From Syntrophaceae bacterium (GTDB lineage: Bacteria > Desulfobacterota > Syntrophorhabdia > Syntrophorhabdales > WCHB1-27), in NCBI GenBank assembly GCA_003165115.1, contig PLSJ01000463.1:1-11938 (forward strand): DNA of 11,938 nt. Direction: 5' to 3'. Positions 1-6,149 of the stretch are shown here, piece after piece. A model generated the notes under the pieces. That model ran no database searches. It was not told where the DNA came from and saw only the letters and a list, made by a program, of their open reading frames with translations. Each line of letters starts with the position of its first letter. The first letter of the stretch is position 1. Position numbers and translations under genes: made by a program.

Positions 1-32
1 GCTGTCCTTCCTTGTTATGAAGGGGAGGCTCG

Positions 33-48
33 GCGGGCTTATGCCCGC
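33..48 (-). terminator. Short GC hairpin downstream of the PBP gene (weak terminator candidate)
   Basis: GCGGGC (33-38) and GCCCGC (43-48) form a perfect 6-bp stem with a 4-nt loop. It lies about 22 nt beyond the stop codon of the minus-strand PBP gene. No T tract follows in the minus direction, so it does not meet the usual rho-independent pattern. It may stabilise the 3' end or be incidental. Nothing else is recognisable in positions 1-70. Confidence 0.25.
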
Positions 49-70
49 GGAGGGGGCGACGCTAGCCCCA

Positions 71-1981
71 TTAATTGCTGCCCCGCTGTTCTTTCGGCGC
101 AGGCGAAGGAACAGCAGGGCCGGGAGGCGGGTAGACGTACTTCGTGGCCTCTTCCTTTTCGGGAAGGGCAAAATCCTCGTTCGGATAGAGGGGAAGGGCC
201 TTCGACATGAATTCCATCCAGATGGGCAGCGCGGTCGTGCCTCCCGATTCTTTCTTGCCGAGGAAGGTGCCCTTGTCGTACCCCACCCAGACCAGACAAA
301 GGAGCTGGGGGGAAAAGCCGACGAACCAGGCGTCCCTGAAGTCATTGGTCGTACCCGTTTTGCCGGCGAGGAAGTATGGCATCCCGGCCGCTTTTCCCGC
401 CGTCCCCCGCTTTATCACGCCCTTCATCATGTCGACCAGCGTGTAAGCCGCTTCCGGTGCGATGACGCGCTCCTGCCCGGCGTCCCGGTGTATCTCCTCG
501 CCCTGCGCGGTCAGGATGCTCCTTATGGTGGAGGGGGCGATGTAGGTGCCGCCCCTCGCGGCGACCGCGTAGGCCGCCGCGAGCTCCAGCGGGGAAACCT
601 CCGTCGAGCCGAGGGCAAGGGAAAGGTTCGGGGCGAAGGTGCCGCTTATATGGAGCTTCTTCGCAAGGTCGATCACCCTTGGCACGCCGATCCTTTCGAG
701 GAGCCTGACCGTCGCGGTGTTGAGGGAAAGCTCCAGGGCCCTCCTCATCGTCACCGCCCCGTGGTATTCATTGTTGTAATTCCGCGGCTGCCAGACCTGG
801 CCGGTCGAGTCCGCGTAGGAGAGGGGCGCGTCCATGAGGGTCGTCTCCGGCGAAAAACCCTGGGTGATGCCGGCCAGATAGATGATGGGCTTGAAGGCGG
901 ACCCGGGCTGGCGCCTCCCCTGGGTGGCCCGGTTGTACGGAGAGGCCGCGAAGTCCTTGCCGCCGATGAGCACCTTGACCTCGCCTGTCTTGACGTCCAT
1001 CGCGATCAGCGCCACTTCCGGGAGCACCTCGACCTTCGGGTTCCTCTCCCGGTAGAGCCTCATACCCTTTTCGATGGCGTCATAGGCGTACCCGGTCATC
1101 TTCAGGTTTATCGTGGTATGCACGTTCAGGCCGGTGGTGAGGACCTCGTCCTGCCGGGGGAGATACTCTTCGAGGGCCTGCTTGGTCTGCTCGATAAAGA
1201 ACCCCGTCTTCTTCTCGTGCATCCGGAAGGGGGCGAGGACGAGGGGGCTTATCACGGCCGTCCTGTACCGGGCCTGGTTGATAAAACCCGCTTCCAGCAT
1301 CTTCTTCAGGACCAGGTTCCGGCGCTCCAGGGCCTTGGCCTGGTTCTTGAACGGCGAAGAACGGGACGGCGCTTTCGTCAGGCCGGCGAGCGCCGCCGCT
1401 TCCGCGAGGGAAAGGTCCTTCGTCTTTTTATCGAAGTAGGTATGGCTCGCCGCCTCGACCCCGTACGCGCCCTCACCGAGATAGATGAGGTTCAGGTACA
1501 TGCTGAGGATCTCGTCTTTCGAATAGTTTCTCTCGATGTTGACGGCGAGGATGACCTCTTCGATCTTCCTCTTCATGCTCTTCGTCGGGGTAAGGAAGAG
1601 GTTCCTCGCGAGCTGCTGCGTGATGGTCGAGGCCCCTTCGCTCATGCCCTTCCTCAGGACGTTCTTATAGACAGCCCTGCCGATGCCCCGCACGTCGAAC
1701 CCGAAATGTTGGTAGAACCTCACGTCCTCTATGGCGATAAAGGCCTTCCTCAGGTGCTCGGGCATCTCGGAGAGCGGTATGGGCACCCTCTTTTCGATAA
1801 ACAGCTCCGCGAAGAGCGCGCCGTCGTCGGCGTACAGCCTGGTCGCCGAACGCGGCGAGTAGTGCGAGAGGTCCTTGACGTCCGGTATCTCCAGGTAGTT
1901 GACCAGGCTGTACCCGAGGGCGACGCCCAGGACCGCGGGGAAAAAGAAGATGATGACGGCCAGTTTTATAATCCTTGACAT
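71..1981 (-). CDS. mrcA: Class A penicillin-binding protein (PBP1A family, bifunctional glycosyltransferase/transpeptidase)
   Basis: This 636-residue enzyme polymerises lipid II into glycan strands and cross-links the stem peptides in the periplasm. Residues about 5-28 form the single N-terminal membrane anchor. The GT51 domain follows: E85-D86 with F89 and H92 gives the catalytic EDxxFxxHxG motif, and E115-G-A-S-T-I-T-Q-Q is the second signature with its catalytic Glu. The transpeptidase domain has SxxK at S361-K364 (nucleophile S361), SxN at S419-N421 and KTGT at 541-544. The tail from about 610 is Pro-rich. It is shorter than E. coli PBP1a (about 850 aa), whose OB-like insert appears to be missing. 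The ATG at 1981 directly precedes the anchor; no Shine-Dalgarno is visible and the promoter lies very close. Transcription diverges from miaA. The family is certain; the 1A/1B/1C paralogue naming is less so. Confidence 0.95.
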   Translation of the reverse strand: MSRIIKLAVIIFFFPAVLGVALGYSLVNYLEIPDVKDLSHYSPRSATRLYADDGALFAELFIEKRVPIPLSEMPEHLRKAFIAIEDVRFYQHFGFDVRGIGRAVYKNVLRKGMSEGASTITQQLARNLFLTPTKSMKRKIEEVILAVNIERNYSKDEILSMYLNLIYLGEGAYGVEAASHTYFDKKTKDLSLAEAAALAGLTKAPSRSSPFKNQAKALERRNLVLKKMLEAGFINQARYRTAVISPLVLAPFRMHEKKTGFFIEQTKQALEEYLPRQDEVLTTGLNVHTTINLKMTGYAYDAIEKGMRLYRERNPKVEVLPEVALIAMDVKTGEVKVLIGGKDFAASPYNRATQGRRQPGSAFKPIIYLAGITQGFSPETTLMDAPLSYADSTGQVWQPRNYNNEYHGAVTMRRALELSLNTATVRLLERIGVPRVIDLAKKLHISGTFAPNLSLALGSTEVSPLELAAAYAVAARGGTYIAPSTIRSILTAQGEEIHRDAGQERVIAPEAAYTLVDMMKGVIKRGTAGKAAGMPYFLAGKTGTTNDFRDAWFVGFSPQLLCLVWVGYDKGTFLGKKESGGTTALPIWMEFMSKALPLYPNEDFALPEKEEATKYVYPPPGPAVPSPAPKEQRGSN

Positions 1982-2001
1982 GGGAATAGTTATTATATAC
2001 C
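1975..2001 (+). promoter_or_regulatory. Candidate miaA promoter overlapping the PBP promoter
   Basis: A perfect TTGACA (1975-1980) overlaps the first codons of the PBP gene. It is followed after 15 nt by TATACC (1996-2001), or after 17 nt by the poorer TACCAC. The -10 is weak and the 15-nt spacer short, so this is less convincing than the opposing promoter. If used, the miaA message would begin only a few nt before its ATG, matching the absence of a ribosome-binding site there. GGGAATAG (1982-1989) and CTATCCC (2003-2009) form an imperfect dyad across the 30-bp gap and might be an operator. Confidence 0.35.
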
Positions 2002-2021
2002 ACTATCCCTAATGTTGGCAA
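1992..2021 (-). promoter_or_regulatory. Sigma-70-type promoter for the PBP gene, near-leaderless
   Basis: On the minus strand a perfect TATAAT (1997 to 1992) lies 18 nt downstream of TTGCCA (2021 to 2016, 5 of 6 matches to TTGACA). The -10 box ends 10 nt before the PBP ATG, so the predicted transcript starts about 2-5 nt ahead of the start codon. That agrees with the missing Shine-Dalgarno. The -35 hexamer lies inside the first codons of miaA. The match is seen in the sequence; the start site and its use are inferred. Confidence 0.55.
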
Positions 2022-2929
2022 AGCGCCCGAAAGTCGTTTGCATCTTAGGCCCGACCTGCACGGGCAAGTCCGATCTGGCATTAGAGCTGGCGCCGAAAGT
2101 CCGGGGCGAGATCGTCAACGCCGATTCCATGCAGGTTTACCGGGGTTTCGACATCGGCAGCGCAAAACCGGATGCAGCCGCCCGGACAAGGGTGCCTCAC
2201 CATGTGATAGACGTGGCCGAACCCGATGAGGCGTTCAACGCGGCCTTGTTCCAGAAGGCTGCGGACCGGGCCGTGGAAGAGATATCGGCGAGGGAGGGCG
2301 TCCCCGTGGTAGTGGGCGGGACAGGACTCTACCTGCGCGTGCTCTTTCACGGCATTTTCGACGCGCCGGCGGACATCGCCCTGCGGGAGCGGCTGAAGGC
2401 CCGGTACGTCGCGGACCCCCTTGAGGTCTACGGGGAGCTCGAACGGCGCGACCCGGCATATGCCCGCTCCATCAGCCCGCACGACCGGGTGAGGGTGGTG
2501 CGGGCACTGGAGATATATCTGCTCTCCGGCGTTACCATGTCCGAGCGGAAGACCGCCCACGGGTTCCGCGAGGAAAGGTACGACGTGTACAGGATCGGCC
2601 TCTACCGGGAGAGGAAAGAATTGTACGAGAGGATCGGCAGGAGGGTCGACCTCATGCTCCGCCGGGGATGGGTGGAGGAGGTGGAGGGCCTGTTGCGGCG
2701 CTACCCGGTAGCGGTAAGGCCCTTTCAGGGCATCGGCTACCGCGAGATCGTGCTCCACCTGACGGGACAAATCGGGCACGAGGAGATGGTCGAGGCTATC
2801 AAGAGGGCGACACGGCGCTACGCGAAGCGTCAATTCACCTGGTTTTCGAAAGAAAAGGGGATAGACTGGCGCCGCTATCCGGAAGAGCGCCGGGCCATTC
2901 TCGAAACGACAGGAGGTTTTCTGGGTTGA
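2012..2929 (+). CDS. miaA: tRNA dimethylallyltransferase MiaA
   Basis: MiaA transfers a dimethylallyl group from DMAPP to N6 of A37 in tRNAs that read UNN codons, the first step toward ms2i6A, in the cytoplasm. The 305-residue length is normal (E. coli 316). The P-loop GPTCTGKS is at residues 13-20, with Cys at a position that is usually Ala. NADSMQVYRG with the DIGSAKP segment follows, then PHHVIDV, GGTGLYLR, HDRVRVVRALEIY and FQGIGYREI, and a C-terminal KRQFTWF motif, all characteristic of the family. The ATG at 2012 leaves the expected short N-terminus before the P-loop; no Shine-Dalgarno is visible. Its stop codon overlaps the TTG start of scpB, so the two genes are probably translationally coupled. 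MiaA more often neighbours mutL or hfq; neither is in this window. Confidence 0.96.
   Translation: MLAKRPKVVCILGPTCTGKSDLALELAPKVRGEIVNADSMQVYRGFDIGSAKPDAAARTRVPHHVIDVAEPDEAFNAALFQKAADRAVEEISAREGVPVVVGGTGLYLRVLFHGIFDAPADIALRERLKARYVADPLEVYGELERRDPAYARSISPHDRVRVVRALEIYLLSGVTMSERKTAHGFREERYDVYRIGLYRERKELYERIGRRVDLMLRRGWVEEVEGLLRRYPVAVRPFQGIGYREIVLHLTGQIGHEEMVEAIKRATRRYAKRQFTWFSKEKGIDWRRYPEERRAILETTGGFLG
2911..2916 (+). promoter_or_regulatory. Ribosome-binding site that sets the scpB TTG start
   Basis: AGGAGG lies 9 nt upstream of TTG 2926, inside the 3' end of miaA. It is the strongest Shine-Dalgarno near this junction. It selects the TTG over the far-upstream in-frame start at 2668, which would add 86 residues unrelated to the ScpB family. 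Confidence 0.8.
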
Positions 2930-3447
2930 CAGAGCTTGAGCGCATCCTGGAGGCTATTATCTTTACCTCGTCAAAGCCGATAACATTCAAGAGGCTGCAA
3001 AAAGGGCTGCCTGAGTTCACCGTCCTGGAGCTTCAGTCGGCGCTTTCCGGCCTTATAGCCGCATATGCGGCGTCCGAGAGGGCTTTCGAGATCGCGGAGG
3101 TCTCGGCGGCGTACCAGATGAGGACCAAGCTGGGCTACAGGGACTGGGTGAAGCGGTTCGTGAAGGAGAAAGAAGTCGGTTTAACGAAGGCCGTGCTGGA
3201 GACGCTCGCGGTCATCGCGTACAGGCAGCCGATCGCGAAGCGCGAGATCGATGGCTTAAGGGGCGTCGACTCGACGCGGAGCGTCAGGCAGCTCCTCGAC
3301 AGGAAGCTGATCGAGATCGCCGGGAGGAACGACGATGTGGGTCACCCGATGGTCTTCAGGACCACGAGAAAATTCCTGGAGCTTTTCGGCCTCCGCGACA
3401 CCGGTGACCTGCCTACCCTGAAGGAGCTGGAGGCCCTGGACAAATAG
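2926..3447 (+). CDS. scpB: Segregation and condensation protein B (ScpB)
   Basis: ScpB is the winged-helix (kite) subunit of the SMC-ScpA-ScpB condensin that compacts and segregates the nucleoid. With the TTG start the protein has 173 residues, a usual length. The N-terminal MTELERILEAIIF matches the first winged helix. The hallmark LETLAVIAYRQP lies at about 91-102, followed by KREID and the RGVDSTRSVRQLL segment at about 112-124, then GHPMVFRTTRKFLELFGL and the DLPTLKEL end. The start overlaps the miaA stop as TTGA and is served by AGGAGG 9 nt upstream. ScpB normally follows scpA; here miaA takes that place and neither scpA nor smc is in the window. pilT begins 9 nt downstream, so the genes are probably co-transcribed. 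Confidence 0.94.
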   Translation: MTELERILEAIIFTSSKPITFKRLQKGLPEFTVLELQSALSGLIAAYAASERAFEIAEVSAAYQMRTKLGYRDWVKRFVKEKEVGLTKAVLETLAVIAYRQPIAKREIDGLRGVDSTRSVRQLLDRKLIEIAGRNDDVGHPMVFRTTRKFLELFGLRDTGDLPTLKELEALDK

Positions 3448-3456
3448 GAGCATTCC

Positions 3457-4485
3457 ATGGACATCGCGGAATTCCTGATCTTTGCCGTCAACAACAAGGC
3501 CTCCGACCTCCACCTGAGCGCGGGCGAGCCGCCCAACGTGAGGATCCACGGCGAGATGCGGAAATTTGAAACGCCGGTCCTCGGCAGGGAAGATATCCAT
3601 GACATGATCTACGATATCCTGAGCGACCAGCAGAGAAAAACCTACGAAGAGCACCTGGAGATAGACTTCTCCTTCTCCCTGGGAGAATACGGCAGGTTCA
3701 GGGTCAACGTCTTCAAACAGAACCGCGGCGACGCCGCCGTCTTCCGGACCATCCCCGGCGCGATCCCCACGTTCGACAGCCTCGGTCTCCCGAAGGTGCT
3801 CGCCGACCTGTGCCGGCTCGAAAAGGGGCTCGTCCTCGTGACGGGGCCTACGGGCAGCGGGAAATCGACGACCCTGGCCGCGATGCTGGACCTGATCAAC
3901 ATCGGGATCAAGGGGCACATCATCACGATAGAAGACCCGATCGAGTTTGTCCATTCCTCGAAGAGCTGTCTCGTCAACCAGCGGGAGCTGGGGCCCCATA
4001 CCCATAGCTTCGCGAACGCACTCCGGTCGGCGCTCAGGGAAGACCCCGACGTGATGCTCATCGGCGAGATGAGGGACCTGGAGACGATATCGCTGGCCCT
4101 CACCGCCGCCGAGACGGGCCATCTCGTGCTCGGGACTCTCCACACGAGCGGCGCCCCCAAGACCATCGACAGGATCGTGGACGTCTTTCCCGGCGCGCAG
4201 CAGAACCAGGTCCGCTCGATGCTTTCCGAATCGATCCAGGCCATTGTCACCCAGGCGCTCTTCAAGCGCAGGGACGGCGAGGGCAGGGTGGCGGCGTTCG
4301 AGATCATGACCGGCTCGCCGGCAGTGAGGAACCTGATCCGGGAAAACAAGATCGCCCAGCTCCCCTCCACCATGCAGACGAGCAGGCAACTGGGGATGCA
4401 GACCATGGAGGCATCGGTGAAAGACCTCCTCGCGAGAAACCTCGTCACCCAGGAAGAAGTAGCCTCCTACATGTCGAAATACTAG
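3457..4485 (+). CDS. pilT: Type IV pilus retraction ATPase PilT
   Basis: PilT is a hexameric cytoplasmic ATPase that drives pilin depolymerisation and so pilus retraction and twitching motility. The 342-residue length is typical. The N-terminal PAS-like domain contains DLHLSAGEPP. Walker A is GPTGSGKS at 130-137, the Asp box ITIEDPIEFVH is at 156-166, the Walker B region LIGEMRDLET at 201-210, and the His box GHLVLGTLHTSGA at 221-233. AVRNLIRE (289-296) matches the AIRNLIRE motif required for retraction, which separates PilT from PilB and PilU. AGGAG (3446-3450) lies 6 nt before the ATG. The gene is followed 9 nt later by its paralogue pilU. No pilin, PilB, PilC or PilM-Q gene is present in the window, so this is a detached retraction module. 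Confidence 0.96.
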   Translation: MDIAEFLIFAVNNKASDLHLSAGEPPNVRIHGEMRKFETPVLGREDIHDMIYDILSDQQRKTYEEHLEIDFSFSLGEYGRFRVNVFKQNRGDAAVFRTIPGAIPTFDSLGLPKVLADLCRLEKGLVLVTGPTGSGKSTTLAAMLDLINIGIKGHIITIEDPIEFVHSSKSCLVNQRELGPHTHSFANALRSALREDPDVMLIGEMRDLETISLALTAAETGHLVLGTLHTSGAPKTIDRIVDVFPGAQQNQVRSMLSESIQAIVTQALFKRRDGEGRVAAFEIMTGSPAVRNLIRENKIAQLPSTMQTSRQLGMQTMEASVKDLLARNLVTQEEVASYMSKY

Positions 4486-4494
4486 GGGTGAGCC

Positions 4495-5616
4495 ATGCCG
4501 ATGTCGGCGTTTTTCATGGACCTGCTGCGGCACATGGTGGAAAGGGACGCCTCCGATATCTACCTGACCCAGGGCATTACGCCCATGTTCAGGATCCAGG
4601 GGGAGGTACTGCCCTTTGACGGGAAGGTGCTGTCCGGCGACGATACCCAGGCTATCGCCTCGGGCATAATGAACGACAGGCAAAGAAAGATTTTTGAAGA
4701 GAAGCACGAGATGAACCTCGCCCTTTTCTTCCCCGACCTCGGCCGGTTCAGGGTGAACATCTTCCGGCAGCGCGGGAATGTGGGTATCGTGCTGAGACAG
4801 ATCAAGATAAACCTGAAGACCGTGGACGACCTGGGTCTGCCCCCCATACTGAAAGAGATCGCCATGACCAAGCGCGGTCTCGTGCTGGTGGTCGGCGCGA
4901 CGGGGAGCGGGAAGTCGACGACGCTGGCGGCCCTGGTAGACCACAGGAACGAAAACCAGCGGGGCCACATCATCACGATAGAGGACCCCATCGAGTTCGT
5001 GCATCCCCACAAGCTGAGCGTGGTCACCCAGAGGGAGGTGGGGTTCGATACGCACTCCTTTTACAACGCCCTGAAGAATGCGCTGAGGCAGGCCCCGGAC
5101 GTGATCCTCATAGGAGAGATCAGGGACACCGAGACCATGGAGGACGCCATAGTCTTCGCCGAGACGGGCCACCTTTGCCTTGGCACGCTCCACTCGAACA
5201 ACGCCAACCAGGCCATCGAGAGGATACTCAATTTTTTCCCCATCGAGAGGCACCTCCAGATCTATATGCAGCTCTCCCTCAATCTCAAGGCCATCATCTC
5301 CCAGCGGCTCATCCCCACGAAGGACGAAAAAAGGGTCGCCGCCATCGAGATACTCCTCGACACGCCGAGGGTGAAGGACCTCATCATGAAAGGCGAGATC
5401 GGACTTTTGAAAGAGACCATGGCCCTCGGCTATCAGGAAGGCATGCAGACCTTCGACCAGCATATCTACGACCTCTGCCAGGAGGGCAGGATCAGCTACG
5501 AGAACGCCATAGCCTACGCCGACAGCCCGAACGACCTGAGGATCAGGATAAAGGTCTCGGGCGCAAGGAAGGGCGAGCAGCCGAAGCCGCTCAAGCTGAA
5601 GGCGGACGAGCACTAA
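4495..5616 (+). CDS. pilU: PilU-like type IV pilus retraction ATPase, PilT paralogue
   Basis: This second retraction ATPase has 373 residues. It carries Walker A GATGSGKS (134-141), the Asp box TIEDPIEFVH (161-170), the Walker B region LIGEIRDTET (205-214) and the His box GHLCLGTLHS (225-234). It lacks the PilT AIRNLIRE motif; RVKDLIMKG (about 292-300) stands in that place. The C-terminal part, with GMQTFDQHIYDLC and SYENAIAYADSPNDLR, matches PilU proteins. In known systems PilU works with PilT to add retraction force but cannot retract alone. GGGGTGAG just before the ATG at 4495 serves as ribosome-binding site; ATG 4501 is an alternative start two codons on. The last 20 or so residues are Lys-rich and probably disordered. 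A GC-rich inverted repeat begins 7 nt after the stop. Confidence 0.92.
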   Translation: MPMSAFFMDLLRHMVERDASDIYLTQGITPMFRIQGEVLPFDGKVLSGDDTQAIASGIMNDRQRKIFEEKHEMNLALFFPDLGRFRVNIFRQRGNVGIVLRQIKINLKTVDDLGLPPILKEIAMTKRGLVLVVGATGSGKSTTLAALVDHRNENQRGHIITIEDPIEFVHPHKLSVVTQREVGFDTHSFYNALKNALRQAPDVILIGEIRDTETMEDAIVFAETGHLCLGTLHSNNANQAIERILNFFPIERHLQIYMQLSLNLKAIISQRLIPTKDEKRVAAIEILLDTPRVKDLIMKGEIGLLKETMALGYQEGMQTFDQHIYDLCQEGRISYENAIAYADSPNDLRIRIKVSGARKGEQPKPLKLKADEH

Positions 5617-5623
5617 AAGACCG

Positions 5624-5744
5624 CCCCTCACCCCGCCCTCTCCCCCGAGGGGAGAGGGAGATATAGCCCACGAAGAGGCAGCGCTTTACCCGTCTACCCC
5701 TCTTGATCCCCTCGCCCCCTTGGGGAGAGGGCCGGGGTGAGGGG
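5624..5744. repeat. GC-rich inverted-repeat intergenic element
   Basis: The left arm (5624-5645) and right arm (5722-5744) are inverted copies of a block that begins CCCCTCACCCC and ends CCCTCTCCCC; they pair over 22 bp with one bulged base. Each end also folds locally: CCCTCTCCCC (5636-5645) pairs perfectly with GGGGAGAGGG (5649-5658) across 3 nt, and 5709-5718 pairs with 5722-5731 with one mismatch. A further partial copy lies at the window's end. This kind of block occurs as a dispersed intergenic repeat in many bacteria. It may act as a 3' mRNA barrier between pilU and sdhC, but no T tract follows. No gene is visible from 5617 to 5777. Confidence 0.75.
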
Positions 5745-5777
5745 TCTTCCCCGGATTGTTGCTGCCTGCCTTCGGAC

Positions 5778-5831
5778 ATGAAAAAGAACAGCCACGTGAA
5801 AAATCGCTTGACAAACCAAGCGAGGGAATGA
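5778..5831 (+). other. Possible 17-codon upstream ORF coupled to sdhC
   Basis: ATG at 5778 opens a 17-codon frame (begins MKKNSHVKNR) whose TGA overlaps the sdhC ATG as ATGA (5828-5831). The peptide is basic and polar, with no recognisable family and no clear Shine-Dalgarno. It could be a leader peptide that couples translation to sdhC, or chance. Confidence 0.2.
5804..5823. promoter_or_regulatory. Perfect 7-bp dyad just upstream of sdhC (operator or RNA hairpin)
   Basis: TCGCTTG (5804-5810) and CAAGCGA (5817-5823) are perfect inverted repeats separated by 6 nt, ending 4 nt before ATG 5828. The dyad contains a TTGACA (5808-5813) that could act as a -35 with a poor -10, GATACC (5830-5835), 16 nt away. 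As DNA it could bind a dimeric regulator over that promoter. As RNA it would form a hairpin against the GAGGG (5822-5826) next to the start. Both roles are inferred. Confidence 0.4.
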
Positions 5832-6148
5832 TACCAAGTGATATGTTCATCTGGTTATTCCACCGAACGAGCGGGATTGCCCTGATAATCCTCCTGGGAA
5901 TGAAGATTTTTTCGAGTTATTTCCTTTATACGAAAGACAAAAAGCCGGATTGGGCCCTTGGCATCCACAGGAACCCTGTCGTCGACATCCTCATACTGGT
6001 GCTCTTTACCTTCCACAGCCTTTACGGGTTGAGGACGCTCGCCATCGATCTCGGGTACAAGAAGGAGAAGCAGCTTTTCTGGCTGTCGAACGTGCTGGGC
6101 TGCGTTATAGCCGCGACCCTGATCGTTCTTTACGCCAGAGTGGCGTGA
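5828..6148 (+). CDS. sdhC: Succinate dehydrogenase membrane anchor / cytochrome b556 subunit (SdhC-like)
   Basis: This small subunit anchors the SdhAB dimer, binds heme b and helps form the quinone site. From ATG 5828 it has 106 residues (E. coli SdhC 129). Three hydrophobic helices lie at about 14-34, 51-70 and 84-103. HRTSG (12-16) matches the SdhC signature HRxSG with the quinone-site Arg (R13); the Ser three to four residues before it in E. coli is not kept. FHSLYGLR followed by DLGY (62-76) matches the segment of E. coli SdhC that carries the axial heme ligand, so H63 is the likely ligand. No SdhD gene follows; sdhA starts one base after the stop. ATG 5843 is an alternative start five codons in, and an in-frame TTG at 5756 would add 24 unconvincing residues. 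Confidence 0.85.
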   Translation: MIPSDMFIWLFHRTSGIALIILLGMKIFSSYFLYTKDKKPDWALGIHRNPVVDILILVLFTFHSLYGLRTLAIDLGYKKEKQLFWLSNVLGCVIAATLIVLYARVA

Positions 6149-6149
6149 C

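Noticed and set aside
17..1978. 653-codon open frame on the + strand opposite the PBP gene
   Set aside because: Its translation is low-complexity, Arg/Gly/Val-rich and has no domain, while the opposite strand encodes a complete PBP with all catalytic motifs. Long antisense frames are expected in GC-rich genes.
2668..2925. 86-residue N-terminal extension of ScpB in frame
   Set aside because: It lies within miaA in another frame and does not resemble ScpB; AGGAGG and TTG 2926 give a normal ScpB start.
3256..5631. 791-codon open frame on the - strand opposite scpB, pilT and pilU
   Set aside because: It spans three well-supported genes on the other strand, is rich in His/Val/Arg/Asp as antisense frames are, and has no recognisable motif. 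Its length follows from codon bias.
5756..5827. TTG 5756 as the sdhC start
   Set aside because: It adds 24 polar residues absent from SdhC proteins and has no ribosome-binding site; ATG 5828 or 5843 fits better.
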